Assembly (NCBI GenBank): GCA_026168605.1
Contig: JAPFDX010000034.1
Location: forward strand, 184,688 to 248,687
Source of the DNA: Roseburia sp.
Lineage (GTDB): Bacteria > Bacillota > Clostridia > Lachnospirales > Lachnospiraceae
DNA: 64,000 bases
Direction of reading: 5' to 3'
The notes below the pieces were generated by a model, which was not told the DNA's origin, did not search any database, and saw only the letters and a list, made by a program, of their open reading frames with translations. Position 1 is the first letter of the stretch; every line of letters starts with the position of its first letter. Both the position numbers and the translations under genes were made by a program. Shown here piece after piece: positions 1 through 8,801 of the stretch.

Positions 1-13
1 TTTGTTCTTCCAT
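1..13 (-). CDS. possible 5' end of a gene running off the left edge
   Basis: On the minus strand an ATG at 13-11 follows GAGG about 10 bases upstream and opens a frame (Met-Glu-Glu-Gln) that leaves the window after four codons. Nothing about its product can be said. It may equally be a chance ATG in the spacer between this edge and the repeat element at 61-369. Confidence 0.3.
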
Positions 14-60
14 AACCCCACATCCTCTTTTTCAATTATGCCGTTTTATATGCTTTATTA

Positions 61-369
61 GATCAGGGTGTCAAAAGGGAGTTTTCAAAAATGGGATTGG
101 CAAAATGTACAAATGGTATTCTGATTTGTGCATATGGAGAAACTTAGAAATTCTTAATGTTCTGCCAATTTCCAGCAATTCGACGGCAGGGATGCCGACG
201 AAAGCCCGAATTGCGCCACGGATGGCGCATCGAGGGCGGTTGTGTTCCTGCACATGAACAATACCCAGAGCATTTTAGAAATTCTTAGTTTCGGAATCCT
301 GAACAAAAGGAATATCATTTGTGCAGTTCGCCAGTTGCAATTTATAAAACCCTTTTTGACACCTTGATC
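61..369 (+). repeat. long inverted-repeat element, copy 1
   Basis: The whole 309 bp segment is one imperfect inverted repeat: its first bases (GATCAGGGTGTCAAAAGGG) are matched by the reverse complement of its last bases (350-369), and pairing continues inward with TGGCAAA/AATTTGCCA-like arms. The centre carries two short dyads: CGGCAGGGATGCCG at 184-197 and TGCGCCACGGATGGCGCA at 212-229. The same centre and arms recur at 34253-34541 in this orientation and at 26960-27233 reversed. No protein is encoded. It lies just downstream of the secreted-protein gene (410-3361, minus), so its hairpin could also end that transcript. It could be a MITE-like element or a structured RNA. Confidence 0.75.
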
Positions 370-409
370 TTTATTATAAAAAAAGCTGTGGGGAAATGCA
401 ATGGCAGGA

Positions 410-3361
410 TTACCGCTTCTCATCCCACTTTCTATTTGTTTCCAAAAAACGGTCATAAAAATCCTGGAGACTCTCTGTTCCGTTCCCGGCCTTCAGCATA
501 TGCTCCCGCATCGCCAGCATCTCCTCATGTGTAAAAGAGTATGTCTGTACCGGTGTGTCATTCTCAAGATTATCAAATGCTGCCCGCAATGCAGCCACAT
601 ACTCCGCATCCGTTTTCCAAACGGAATCATCCGCCAAACCGCCATTTTCATATGACTGCCCATAGTAGTGCTCATTGATAAAACGCGTTGTTTCCGCCGT
701 CTCTGCCGGCATCGGCGCGGTGTCGACGATATGCACGGTGATCTGCTTTTTATAGATACTTCCGGCACTATCTACCACCGTCAGATTCTCCGTACAACTT
801 CCACTCTTTTGAAACTGCGTGAAATCTGCTGGTGCATAATCCGGTATGGAAAAAGACGTACCGTTTTCGTGAAAACCCGGAAGAATCGGGCTGCCGTCCT
901 CGCGGTCGGATGCAGTCGCATGGCTTAAGATCTCCTCCTGCGTGATAAAGCCACTCTGTGCCTGCTCCAGCGTATAGTAAAGATCTGCCGCCTGAATCCA
1001 CGGGCAGTCATCCCACACTGCATAGAGAGTGATCGTAGCACCATTTTGCCCCACTACCCCTGCCGCTTCGGTCAGCGCCTTCATATCAATGGTCTCACCC
1101 GCCTTCCACTGCGGTTCCAGGTCGCCTTTTTTATCTTCCAGAGACCACCCGAGGAATACAGACGGGTAAACCTTCGGTTTCTGCTCTGCTTCCGGCTGCT
1201 CCGTTGCCTGCTCCGCTCTGGATTCCTGCTGCTCTGTCTCCGCGCCATCCTCCGGCTGCTGCGTCACCGGAAGATCCATTTTCTCTACAGACGCCCCGGC
1301 TTCTGTTCCCGGCTCCTCTGTTGGTGGCATCACTTCGTCAACTTCCGGTTCTGTCTCTGTGTCCGGTGGCGTCGTTTCATCTGCTTCCGGCTGCTCCACC
1401 GGTGGCGTCACTTCGTCAATTCCCGTTTCAGTCTCCGGCTGTTCCTCCGGCGTTGTCGCTTCGTCAGCTTCAGACTGTCCTTCCGGTTCTCCCGCTTCTG
1501 CTTCTGCTTCTTCCGGCTCTGCCGTTAAGCTAAGCGCACCGGACAGCACCTGATCCGTCACATTCACGCCGTCCTGCGTGTACTTGGCATAATAAGCTTC
1601 TCCATCCGGTAGCATGATCTGTTTGTCGTACTGCGTTGTGATATTGTCAAGATGCGTCACCTCTCCGCCATCGTTCGGATGGAATGCAACCGTATAGGCA
1701 TTGGCTTCTGCCTCTGCGCGCATGGAAACATTACCGTTTGGCATGGTAAAGGTGTAGTCCTTGTTTGCCATGTTGTAACTTCCCGTCCACCCCTTCCAGT
1801 GATAGCCCGGTTGCACTGTCGCGCCAATCGTCACCTTGCTTCCATACGGATAGTCACCGCCACCCGTCACGGATTCGATTCCGGCGCCTCCCTGCACATC
1901 GAGCGTATATTTTGGTACTGCACTGGAAGATGCCTTCCACATCTGATCGATCCAGTACCCCGTGTTTGTGCCGTCTGCCCGAAGATAGCCATGAAAACCT
2001 GCGCTGTTTTTAAAGACTGTGCTGCCTGCTCCCTTTGGCTTACACTGCACCGTATAGCTGATCGTGCTGCCATTCATCATGGACGCAACAGAGTTACCGG
2101 AAAATGTCACCGTGTTGCCGCTTATCGCTCCCTGAATCGTGGTGCTGCCATTTACCACCGCCGTAGCACTGGTTGGCGTTAAGCCGCTGTCGATCTGTAC
2201 CGTCATATTTCCGTCATAGATTCCGGTGTCCGGTGTGGATGCAACGTTCTTAAATTCACCCTTTACCGTCACGCCGGAAGGGCTGTTCACTGTCGTTGTC
2301 TGGGTGCCTGCAAAATCAGGATAAGCGATATCTACCGCCATTCCAAGAAGAAACGAAGTCGTCCAGTTGATGTTTTGTACAGTCAGATCAATGCGGTTCG
2401 CATTGTTACCCATGTTACTGTTAATATCCGATAAGTCCATACGGATGCAGCCGTTTCCGTAATCTCTGTCATTGACCAGATTTCCGTTTCTGTACAGTCC
2501 GGGAGAATACGTCGAGTTTGACACCACCTGACCGATCAGTCTCCCGCTATTGTCATACGTGGAAATATTCTCAATCATAGGCTTGTCATGCCCTGCGTTT
2601 GACGCTCCGAAAAACACCTGCCCGGTCGCTGTTCCACTGGATTTTGACTTCAAACCGTTCCCAAGTGTCAGTGTTGAGCCGAAATCAGTTGCCATATAAA
2701 ACTTTGCACCCATATCAAGCTTTACAGCCCTGACCGGGAAACTGTCGTCCTCCTCCACAACAATGAGCTGCCATGAGCCCGGGGATTCCCCGCCGCCATA
2801 ATCGCCGCCATCACCGTAATTAAAAAACGGAATGTTGCAGACTGCATAATTACCATATCCGGTATTTTTCACTATTTCAGTTACATCTGTCGCCATACAG
2901 AACAAGCTTCTCATGCCAGAATTATTACCAACCACACGCCAATCATTGATTGCGTATTCTGCACGTATAAAATGCTTGCTGCCATCCGATGCAACAAACA
3001 AAACAGGATCTGTAGCTGCCTGCTTTGCCCTTGTCTGCCATACCAGATACGCATACTTGATCTTACTTGTACTGGTTGGTCTGTGCAACGTTGCTACCGA
3101 ACTGTTTGCGTAACCCCCGCCCAGATCATTGTATATCTGTTTTCCCATCGGGTTCCCATGCGGACTGTACCTCACATAATGGTTTGTGTTTCCAGTATAG
3201 TTAAACTGATACCTGCCGACACGCGTACCGATCAGGGTCTGTATCGTCTCCTGTCCGGTAACTGCCGCGTTTACCCGCTGCGGCATTGCCGTTACAAGAC
3301 AAAGACACACCAGAATCACCGCGATCGCTCTTTCCATATTTAATTTTCTGCCATATTGCAA
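410..3361 (-). CDS. large secreted adhesin-like protein with InlB-type repeats
   Basis: A 983-residue exported protein. A hydrophobic signal peptide ends near Asn-Ala-Ala at about residue 33. Residues ~40-340 contain a domain resembling the head of some bacterial adhesins: an ATDVTEIV segment, then GSWQLIVVEEDD and a following PVRAVKLDMG strand. Two InlB/Listeria-Bacteroides-type beta repeats follow (around WKGWTGSYNMANKDYTFTMP and the later AFHPNDGG stretch). Then comes an acidic Pro/Glu/Thr-rich stalk of degenerate EEQPETET-like units, an InlB-like strand ending LYAVWD, and a C-terminal Ig-like region. No LPXTG anchor is visible. I chose the TTG start at 3361 because GGAGGG sits six bases upstream; the ATG eight codons later has no ribosome site. 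It follows the SH3 lipoprotein gene by 16 bases, so the two are co-transcribed, downstream of the Tad-like operon. A role at the cell surface is inferred. Confidence 0.75.
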   Translation of the reverse strand: MQYGRKLNMERAIAVILVCLCLVTAMPQRVNAAVTGQETIQTLIGTRVGRYQFNYTGNTNHYVRYSPHGNPMGKQIYNDLGGGYANSSVATLHRPTSTSKIKYAYLVWQTRAKQAATDPVLFVASDGSKHFIRAEYAINDWRVVGNNSGMRSLFCMATDVTEIVKNTGYGNYAVCNIPFFNYGDGGDYGGGESPGSWQLIVVEEDDSFPVRAVKLDMGAKFYMATDFGSTLTLGNGLKSKSSGTATGQVFFGASNAGHDKPMIENISTYDNSGRLIGQVVSNSTYSPGLYRNGNLVNDRDYGNGCIRMDLSDINSNMGNNANRIDLTVQNINWTTSFLLGMAVDIAYPDFAGTQTTTVNSPSGVTVKGEFKNVASTPDTGIYDGNMTVQIDSGLTPTSATAVVNGSTTIQGAISGNTVTFSGNSVASMMNGSTISYTVQCKPKGAGSTVFKNSAGFHGYLRADGTNTGYWIDQMWKASSSAVPKYTLDVQGGAGIESVTGGGDYPYGSKVTIGATVQPGYHWKGWTGSYNMANKDYTFTMPNGNVSMRAEAEANAYTVAFHPNDGGEVTHLDNITTQYDKQIMLPDGEAYYAKYTQDGVNVTDQVLSGALSLTAEPEEAEAEAGEPEGQSEADEATTPEEQPETETGIDEVTPPVEQPEADETTPPDTETEPEVDEVMPPTEEPGTEAGASVEKMDLPVTQQPEDGAETEQQESRAEQATEQPEAEQKPKVYPSVFLGWSLEDKKGDLEPQWKAGETIDMKALTEAAGVVGQNGATITLYAVWDDCPWIQAADLYYTLEQAQSGFITQEEILSHATASDREDGSPILPGFHENGTSFSIPDYAPADFTQFQKSGSCTENLTVVDSAGSIYKKQITVHIVDTAPMPAETAETTRFINEHYYGQSYENGGLADDSVWKTDAEYVAALRAAFDNLENDTPVQTYSFTHEEMLAMREHMLKAGNGTESLQDFYDRFLETNRKWDEKR

Positions 3362-3377
3362 CTTATTCCCTCCGTTC

Positions 3378-4310
3378 TTAATGCCATTCAGACGTACCGC
3401 CTAAATCCGTGCCATCATCTGAGCCAGTGCCCGGCTGTGGTACAAAATCCTCAACGTCGTCAAACTCCGGAGACTCCCACCAGTTATCAGACGGCGCGCC
3501 ACTGTTACCAGATGTATCACCACCAGCATTTCCTGCATCTGTACCGCCTGCATTGCCGGTATTTCCGCCATTGCCTGCGTCTCCTGCGTTACCGCCCTGA
3601 TCTGTGCCGCCTGCATTGCCGGTATTTCCGCTGTTATCTGTATTTCCGGTTCCTCCGACATTTCCTGCGCCGCCGTTACTGCCTGCATTCCCAGTGCTGC
3701 CATTATCAGGAGCTGCGGTGCTTCCGGTGTTACCGCTGTTACCCGCACTGTTTGTATTTCCTACATTATTTACATTTTCTACATTTCCAGTATTGCCCGC
3801 AGCCCCTGTATTTCCAGCATTTCCTCCATTATTTCCACTGACCGCACTACCGTTACTTCCTGCTCCCTTTGTCGGAGTACTTACTTTCTGATCGGACAGA
3901 TACTTGTCACTGACATATCCTTCCTCACCGTTATAATTGATCCGGTACCAGCCCGTATCCGCCTGACCGGTCACGGTTACTTTCTGTCCTGCCGTTAAAC
4001 TGCCGAGTTTTTCATGATCGGAGCCAGGACCCTTTCTGACATTTACGGTCTGCGTGGCATACTTTGTAGCAGACAGTTCTGTGACGGCAAATGCCGGAGT
4101 TTCCGTTTCTTCCGGAATCTCTGTTTCTGTCGTCTCTGTTTCCTCTGTTTCTTCCGCGATCTCTGTGACTTCCTCTGTCTCTGTCACTGCAATAACTTCC
4201 GTTCCTACGACATCCTCGGTCTTATTGCTGCCGCATCCGGTCACTGCTCCTGCAAGCACGCTCACGCTTAATCCCATGATTCCCAAAAATTTCAGTGTGT
4301 TCTTTTTCAT
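3378..4310 (-). CDS. SH3-domain lipoprotein with Gly/Asn-rich tail
   Basis: A 310-residue lipoprotein: signal sequence with a lipobox ending VTGC (Cys at about 26), an acidic Thr/Glu-rich linker, then a bacterial SH3 domain at roughly 78-140 (NVRKGPGSDHEKLGSL, WYRINYNGEEGYVSDKYL). The last ~165 residues are low-complexity repeats of GNTGNAGG type ending in an acidic Trp-containing tail. SH3b domains usually bind peptidoglycan, so the protein probably links the membrane to the wall; its partner is unknown. It heads a two-gene unit with the large secreted protein. The region upstream (4311-4417) has a TATACT hexamer suitable as a -10 on the minus strand, so it may be expressed apart from the pilus genes. 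Confidence 0.75.
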   Translation of the reverse strand: MKKNTLKFLGIMGLSVSVLAGAVTGCGSNKTEDVVGTEVIAVTETEEVTEIAEETEETETTETEIPEETETPAFAVTELSATKYATQTVNVRKGPGSDHEKLGSLTAGQKVTVTGQADTGWYRINYNGEEGYVSDKYLSDQKVSTPTKGAGSNGSAVSGNNGGNAGNTGAAGNTGNVENVNNVGNTNSAGNSGNTGSTAAPDNGSTGNAGSNGGAGNVGGTGNTDNSGNTGNAGGTDQGGNAGDAGNGGNTGNAGGTDAGNAGGDTSGNSGAPSDNWWESPEFDDVEDFVPQPGTGSDDGTDLGGTSEWH

Positions 4311-4417
4311 AACTTCTCCTCTTCTTTTCTTCTTCCATTGATAACATTTTTACAACAGTAGTATTAGTATACCTGAACCGCGCTGAAAATACCAGTATAT
4401 CTTTTCTCTGCAACACA

Positions 4418-5023
4418 CTATTCCCATGCGGCGTAATAGGAAAGCTCTCCATGCACCGGCTGTGAAAAATCTGCAAGATAATCATTGCTGTCTCTCCAGC
4501 CGGCAAAGGATGCTCCCTCCAGCCTCGGCTCCACCGGCATTTTCACCGTCTCCCCATCCATCACCACGCAGCGTTTATAACAGTCCCCGTCTTCCACCAG
4601 TTCTTCCTTATTCATATAAAATGAAACTTCGCACACCTTCATCTTTGGTTCCTCCTTTTTCCGTTCACGGATAACCACGCGTTCCCACGAGGTCTCTCCC
4701 TCCATGCCGTTAGGGTGCGCATAGCTTCCCGCCACACGCAATGCCAGAATCCCTTTCTCTGCATCTGCCTGGCAGACTTCAAATGTCAGATCTGTGTCCG
4801 CGTCCACCGCGAGCGCCATGCGCCCGATACAGCCCGCGAGAAGCTCTTTCTCGCCATATACAGTCTCGCTCTCCGCCACTTCTTTTAAGGCGCCCTCCAT
4901 CGCTGTCGACAGATTTTCCCGCACTTCAGTGTTTCGGTTCATGTCCCCACAGATCGTCATGACCATCGCGAGCACCATTACTCCCAAAATCCCACTCACA
5001 AGCAGCAATGCCACATTTTTCAT
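4418..5023 (-). CDS. membrane-anchored protein at the end of the Tad-like operon
   Basis: A 201-residue protein with one N-terminal membrane segment (after MKNVALL) and an extracytoplasmic body. The C-terminal ~40 residues end in FAGW...LSYYAAWE, the strand pattern of an InlB B-type repeat, also present in the large secreted protein downstream. The start at 5023 is chosen because GGAGG lies six bases upstream and the ATG overlaps the stop of the preceding gene (ATGA), showing translational coupling. The longer frame upstream lies inside that gene. Family not recognised; by position it is a pilus-associated or minor-pilin-like component. Confidence 0.65.
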   Translation of the reverse strand: MKNVALLLVSGILGVMVLAMVMTICGDMNRNTEVRENLSTAMEGALKEVAESETVYGEKELLAGCIGRMALAVDADTDLTFEVCQADAEKGILALRVAGSYAHPNGMEGETSWERVVIRERKKEEPKMKVCEVSFYMNKEELVEDGDCYKRCVVMDGETVKMPVEPRLEGASFAGWRDSNDYLADFSQPVHGELSYYAAWE

Positions 5024-5505
5024 GCCACACCTCCGTTTACCGGAAGCAGGATCCTGCACCGTTTTATGTGATTCCATCTGTCCGTTGCACACAGTTGCAC
5101 CAGATAAATCCCCGGGCGTTCAAACGAAATCTGTCCGGTCTGCGCATCATAAATGTCATACTCCACCGCTCCCTGTCTGTCGTAGACACCTTCTATTACC
5201 GGATCCAGTTCTGTGTTTTCACAGTCCGACGCACCGAAAAGCTCTGATGCAGGATAGCTGCCAACAAGCAGCGGCTCTTTTTTCCGGCAGAAAATTTCCG
5301 GTCTTTTCCGCGCCCCCTCCTCCACATAAACCACAAATTCGCTCCCCTTTTCCGGTTGTTCTTCCGTCAAAAATGCTCCCATCATATGCCAGATACCGAC
5401 ATTTCCGTTCTCATCCTGTATCCCCGTAAAAAGAAGTACAAGAAAAAGAAACAGCACTGCCAGCCCCAGCAGAAATTTTCCATATATCTCTATGATCTGT
5501 TTCAT
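5020..5505 (-). CDS. pilin-like membrane protein, 161 aa
   Basis: One N-terminal hydrophobic segment follows the short leader MKQIIEIYGK; the remaining ~130 residues are extracytoplasmic, mixed charge, with four Cys. The end (GIYLVQLCATDRWNHIKR) has the look of an Ig-like or cadherin-like strand pair, but no family is recognised. The leader matches those of three other small proteins in the operon (5518-5664, 5852-6187 and 8802-8966), all with a hydrophobic stretch after an MxxI-E-Y-G-like start. The gene overlaps the next by ATGA and is preceded closely by the 48-residue peptide gene. Probably a minor pilin or pilus-assembly component. Confidence 0.65.
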   Translation of the reverse strand: MKQIIEIYGKFLLGLAVLFLFLVLLFTGIQDENGNVGIWHMMGAFLTEEQPEKGSEFVVYVEEGARKRPEIFCRKKEPLLVGSYPASELFGASDCENTELDPVIEGVYDRQGAVEYDIYDAQTGQISFERPGIYLVQLCATDRWNHIKRCRILLPVNGGVA

Positions 5506-5517
5506 CGCAACTCCCTT

Positions 5518-5664
5518 CTACCCACAAATCGTATACAGATATTGCAGACAGATCTGTCGCAGCGCTCCGCCACTCTGAAATAATTTCATCCAGACGGAAA
5601 ACACTGCCAGCCCGCCTGCCAGTTGCAGCAGACTGCTGCCGTAATGCTCCATAATTTCCTTCAT
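5518..5664 (-). CDS. 48-residue pilin-like membrane peptide
   Basis: Begins MKEIMEHYGSSLLQLAGG and continues into a single hydrophobic segment, ending LYTICG. GGAGG lies 7 bases before the ATG at 5664. It lies between two other Tad-operon genes with only a dozen bases to the next gene. The leader is nearly the same as that of the Flp-like peptide at 8802-8966 (MEQIMKHYG). No prepilin-peptidase G-x4-E site is visible. Likely a small pilin or assembly subunit; function inferred from position and likeness only. Confidence 0.6.
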   Translation of the reverse strand: MKEIMEHYGSSLLQLAGGLAVFSVWMKLFQSGGALRQICLQYLYTICG

Positions 5665-5687
5665 GATCTTTCCTCCATTTCATGCAC

Positions 5688-5798
5688 TCACAAAAGTACC
5701 GACATATAATTTAACAATGTTGCCATCCACACAGCAAAACAGCTTCCGCCCAGCAATACCAGCATTGCCACTCCCATCTCACCGATCACTGTTTCCAT
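5688..5798 (-). CDS. 36-residue membrane peptide in the Tad-like operon
   Basis: METVIGEMGVAMLVLLGG followed by a short hydrophobic stretch and LLNYMSVLL. A GAGGGGG ribosome site lies nine bases before the ATG at 5798; a second ATG nine bases upstream is too close to that site. It fits the same pattern as its neighbours: a short polar start with Glu and Gly, then one membrane segment. It lies 23 bases upstream of the 48-residue peptide gene. Too short for family assignment. Confidence 0.5.
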   Translation of the reverse strand: METVIGEMGVAMLVLLGGSCFAVWMATLLNYMSVLL

Positions 5799-5851
5799 TT
5801 TCCGCATCCCCCTCTCATATCCGGTTAAAAACAAGCGTCCACACACCAGAT

Positions 5852-6187
5852 TTATCGTGCAATCCCCCGTGTTGTGCGCTCCTGCGCAATCCCAAGCAGC
5901 GGAATCTTGTAATCATAGATCAGGCATACCTCCGCCATCTGGCGGTTCTCATCCCCTCCATATTTACACGGCGTAATCTCTAACCTATACCCTCTCCGCT
6001 CCGCTTCACGGACGCACCCCGCCGTCACATTCGGATTAAAGTTGCTGTTTTCCAGCTCAGCCACCACCGCAGCCTTATATTCTTTTGCCTCCGCAACCTC
6101 GCCACTGACGCCGAGCATACTGACGCACAGACACAGATTACACATCAGCATCAGAAGTCCCGAAAAAATCTCCACAATATACTTCAA
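5852..6187 (-). CDS. small TadE/pseudopilin-like membrane protein
   Basis: A 111-residue protein: leader MKYIVEIF, one membrane segment to about residue 28, then an extracytoplasmic domain with ELENSNFNPNVTAGCV and a C-terminal strand region containing YDYKIPLLG. The overall plan (one N-terminal helix, ~80-residue beta-rich body, position just after the TadB/C gene) is that of the small pseudopilins of Tad loci in Firmicutes; exact family not certain. It begins two bases after the stop of the upstream gene. Confidence 0.6.
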   Translation of the reverse strand: MKYIVEIFSGLLMLMCNLCLCVSMLGVSGEVAEAKEYKAAVVAELENSNFNPNVTAGCVREAERRGYRLEITPCKYGGDENRQMAEVCLIYDYKIPLLGIAQERTTRGIAR

Positions 6188-6189
6188 GC

Positions 6190-7728
6190 CTACGCACCTC
6201 CTATACTTCCAAGCACCTGCAGCATCACCGCCATCCCGACAGTGAGATCTGTCAGAAGCTTTCCGATCGCCGCAAGCACCGGATAGGAAAAGATCAGTTT
6301 CATCCGAAACGCCATCCTGCCATCCCGGATCGCATCTGCATTCTCCTGCATCTGCCCCGTCCGCTCCAAAAAACGGTTCATCTGCACGCCGACATTCCCG
6401 GTTCCGTTTTCCGAGAATGCGTGCAGCATCTTCATACAGCCTCCAATCTCCGGCAGATCAAAATTCCGGCAAAAATCCGTGTAGGTCTGCAGTTCTCCCG
6501 GGCGCTGCTTCATCCTCTCCCGCAGGGAGACCAGCTCATGACGCAGCACAGCGGGCGCTCTGTCCACCGATTTTACCAGTGCAACCTGCACATTATTATT
6601 CTGCAATAACAACAGCATCTCCATCAGCCACTGCGGCAGAGCCAGATACATCGCCTCCGTCACATCCTTTTTCGCCAGACGATAGCCAAGCCTGCGGTAG
6701 CCGGCGAGAAATGCGGCAAGAGACATACCGATAACGGCAGGCAGCATCCACCCCGCGATCAGAAATCCTGCTGCCGCCACAAGAATCCCCGCAAAAAGCC
6801 AGTACTGCCACCGTTTTTTCTCCGCCTTCTCATAATTCATCACAAGATCATAGCTGTGCTGCACATATTCCGGCGCGTGGACATCCGTCTCGCTCAGCCA
6901 GTCCGCCGTCAGTCCTCTGGTGCTTTTCACCAGGATCTGAAGGAGCAGCAGGATAAAAACCGTCGACGACACCTGTATCACCGGAATGGAAAAGATGTCT
7001 GCCATGTCTCCCGTGTGAAACAACTGACGCATCCCCTCGAGCACATAGAGCGCCACCGCGCACAGCCCAACCGAAACCACGATCGAGATAATATTGTCCG
7101 TATGGTATTTCTTTTTTTCCGCCTGAAGCTGATATTCCCGTTTCTTCCACTTCTCAAGATCCTCCAGTATCAGCAGGATCGAATCCTCCGCCACGCCTCC
7201 ATATGCCTCCGTTGCACGCAAAAGCTCGTGTACCAGCGTCAGCTTCGCACACTTATAATGCTCCTCAATGCGCAAAAGTCCTTCCGCGAGCACCCCCTGC
7301 TCCGTCTCCGGTTTTCCAAGCTCCATGTGGATCAGCGCGGCGTCGATACACCTTCGCATCTGTCCGTCGGGAAAAAGCTCCCTTGTTTCCTTTAACGCCC
7401 CGGTCACCTTTCCCGTTTTCTGAAAAGAATAGAGCATCTGCTCCATATATGCCACAACGTCCGCAAACCGTTTCTGCTCATACATCCGCTTATACATATC
7501 CAGCACAAGAATGGGCAACACAAACGCCGCTGCCGCTGTGATCACGATCACATACACCGTCTCCAGCCGGAAAATCATTCCCAGCATCCCGCTCCCAAGC
7601 AGCGCTCCCAAAATCCACAGACTGTGCGCCTTCCATGAAAAATGATAACCGTAGATATCGACCTCGCGCTCCAGATTCCTTGGGTTCAGCAGCGCAAACT
7701 TCTTCCATATTGTTTTTCTGCTCTTCAT
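6190..7728 (-). CDS. TadB/TadC-type pilus platform protein with two halves
   Basis: A 512-residue integral membrane protein of the type II secretion F family. The N-terminal half (about 1-250) has two membrane segments near residues 25-65, a helical cytoplasmic region (AYMEQMLYSFQKTGKVTGAL) and two more near 175-230. The C-terminal half (about 265-512) repeats the plan: membrane pair, LPQWLMEMLLLLQNN, ending in a hydrophobic helix. In classical Tad systems TadB and TadC are separate ~300-residue proteins, so this looks like both in one chain. The start at 7728 overlaps the TadA stop by one base (TAATG); the longer open frame upstream is a shadow of tadA. It should form the inner-membrane platform on which the TadA ATPase works. 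Confidence 0.8.
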   Translation of the reverse strand: MKSRKTIWKKFALLNPRNLEREVDIYGYHFSWKAHSLWILGALLGSGMLGMIFRLETVYVIVITAAAAFVLPILVLDMYKRMYEQKRFADVVAYMEQMLYSFQKTGKVTGALKETRELFPDGQMRRCIDAALIHMELGKPETEQGVLAEGLLRIEEHYKCAKLTLVHELLRATEAYGGVAEDSILLILEDLEKWKKREYQLQAEKKKYHTDNIISIVVSVGLCAVALYVLEGMRQLFHTGDMADIFSIPVIQVSSTVFILLLLQILVKSTRGLTADWLSETDVHAPEYVQHSYDLVMNYEKAEKKRWQYWLFAGILVAAAGFLIAGWMLPAVIGMSLAAFLAGYRRLGYRLAKKDVTEAMYLALPQWLMEMLLLLQNNNVQVALVKSVDRAPAVLRHELVSLRERMKQRPGELQTYTDFCRNFDLPEIGGCMKMLHAFSENGTGNVGVQMNRFLERTGQMQENADAIRDGRMAFRMKLIFSYPVLAAIGKLLTDLTVGMAVMLQVLGSIGGA

Positions 7729-8792
7729 TACTTCCCCTCTTTTACATACTTCTCCCACTCCGCACACGCAAAAGGATCTTCGATCCCCGCCCGTGCAAAA
7801 CGTTTCCGGATCGCGGGCGGAAACTCCCGCGATACCACCTCTCCGTCCTCCACCAGCATATAGATACAGTTTTCCTTTCCCTCCCTGCTGTAAAAGCAGA
7901 GCTGGTCGATATAACGCCGTATCTTCCCATCCGGCTGCCTGACGCAGCGGATTAAGATCCCGACATCCACATACCTGTAGATCCGGTTCTCCATCCGCCA
8001 CGCATCCTTTGAATCGCTCAGCATATTCTGAATGCGGTCCGGCAGCTTTCTGACATCGTCCAGGTGGATGGTCGTAAACCCGCTGACCCCAGTGCTCCAC
8101 TGCTCCAGAAGCGACAGCACCTCCACAGAGCGCGCCTCGGAGAGCACGAGCCATTTCGGATTCTGGCGCAGGCTCGCCTTGATCGCATCCGTGTAATCAA
8201 AGCCTGCGCCCACCCGCAGCTCGACGGCATCCGCACCCGGATTGATCTCGCCGTAATGAATCTCGTAGGAGTCCTCGATGGTGATGACACGTTCTGACTT
8301 TGGGATAAACTGCATAAAAAATTTGGCGCACTCTGTCTTTCCTGCGCCCGGCTCCCCGCCAAACACAAAATTCATCCCGACCCGCACGCAGTTGACCAGA
8401 AGCTTTAACATCTCCTCCGGCACATAGCCTTCCGCGAGCATCCGCGCAATGCTGTTGCGCACCATGCAGGGGGATTTCCGGATGCAGATGCTGATACCGG
8501 ACGCCGTCACCGAATCGTGAATGATACTGATGCGCAGCTCCTTCGTATCCGCCTCCAAAATCTTGTTGGCATGGTTAAACTGCTTGTTCACACAGTTTGA
8601 AATATTGTGGGTGAACGTATGGATAAACTCCTCCGTCAACTGCTCCTTTGCGCGGTAGCGCCCTCTCCGCAGGTCCGTGATCCACAGCTCCCTGCCGTTA
8701 TAGTCCACGTCCGTCACATTCGGCAACTGCAGATATTTCCACAACACGCCAAACTGCTCTGCCGTCGGCTCAAATGTCAGAATCTCTCCCAT
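7728..8792 (-). CDS. tadA: TadA/CpaF-type pilus assembly ATPase
   Basis: A 354-residue secretion ATPase. Walker A is GGEPGAGKT at 145-153, an Asp box TIEDSYEI at 171-178, Walker B-like WLVLSEAR at 214-221 and the sensor region STGVSGFTTIHLDD at 233-246. Order and spacing match CpaF/TadA. It is shorter at the N-terminus than many CpaF proteins and has Glu-Pro instead of Thr-Gly in the P-loop. GGAGG overlaps the stop of the upstream Flp-like gene (TAGGAGGAGACCATG), implying coupled translation. It powers assembly of the pilus through the platform protein encoded next. Confidence 0.9.
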   Translation of the reverse strand: MGEILTFEPTAEQFGVLWKYLQLPNVTDVDYNGRELWITDLRRGRYRAKEQLTEEFIHTFTHNISNCVNKQFNHANKILEADTKELRISIIHDSVTASGISICIRKSPCMVRNSIARMLAEGYVPEEMLKLLVNCVRVGMNFVFGGEPGAGKTECAKFFMQFIPKSERVITIEDSYEIHYGEINPGADAVELRVGAGFDYTDAIKASLRQNPKWLVLSEARSVEVLSLLEQWSTGVSGFTTIHLDDVRKLPDRIQNMLSDSKDAWRMENRIYRYVDVGILIRCVRQPDGKIRRYIDQLCFYSREGKENCIYMLVEDGEVVSREFPPAIRKRFARAGIEDPFACAEWEKYVKEGK

Positions 8793-8801
8793 GGTCTCCT
8801 C

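Noticed and set aside
1046..1553. Long open frames on the plus strand opposite the acidic repeats
   Set aside because: They mirror the Pro/Glu-rich stalk of the minus-strand gene and have odd Phe/Arg/Leu-rich composition with no ribosome sites.
3500..3850. Regular short repeats that could be taken for a CRISPR array
   Set aside because: They are in frame and code for the Gly/Asn/Thr tail of the SH3 lipoprotein; unit length varies and there are no spacers of constant size.
7729..8154. N-terminal extension of the TadB/C frame
   Set aside because: It overlaps tadA fully in another frame; the coupled ATG at 7728 explains the start.
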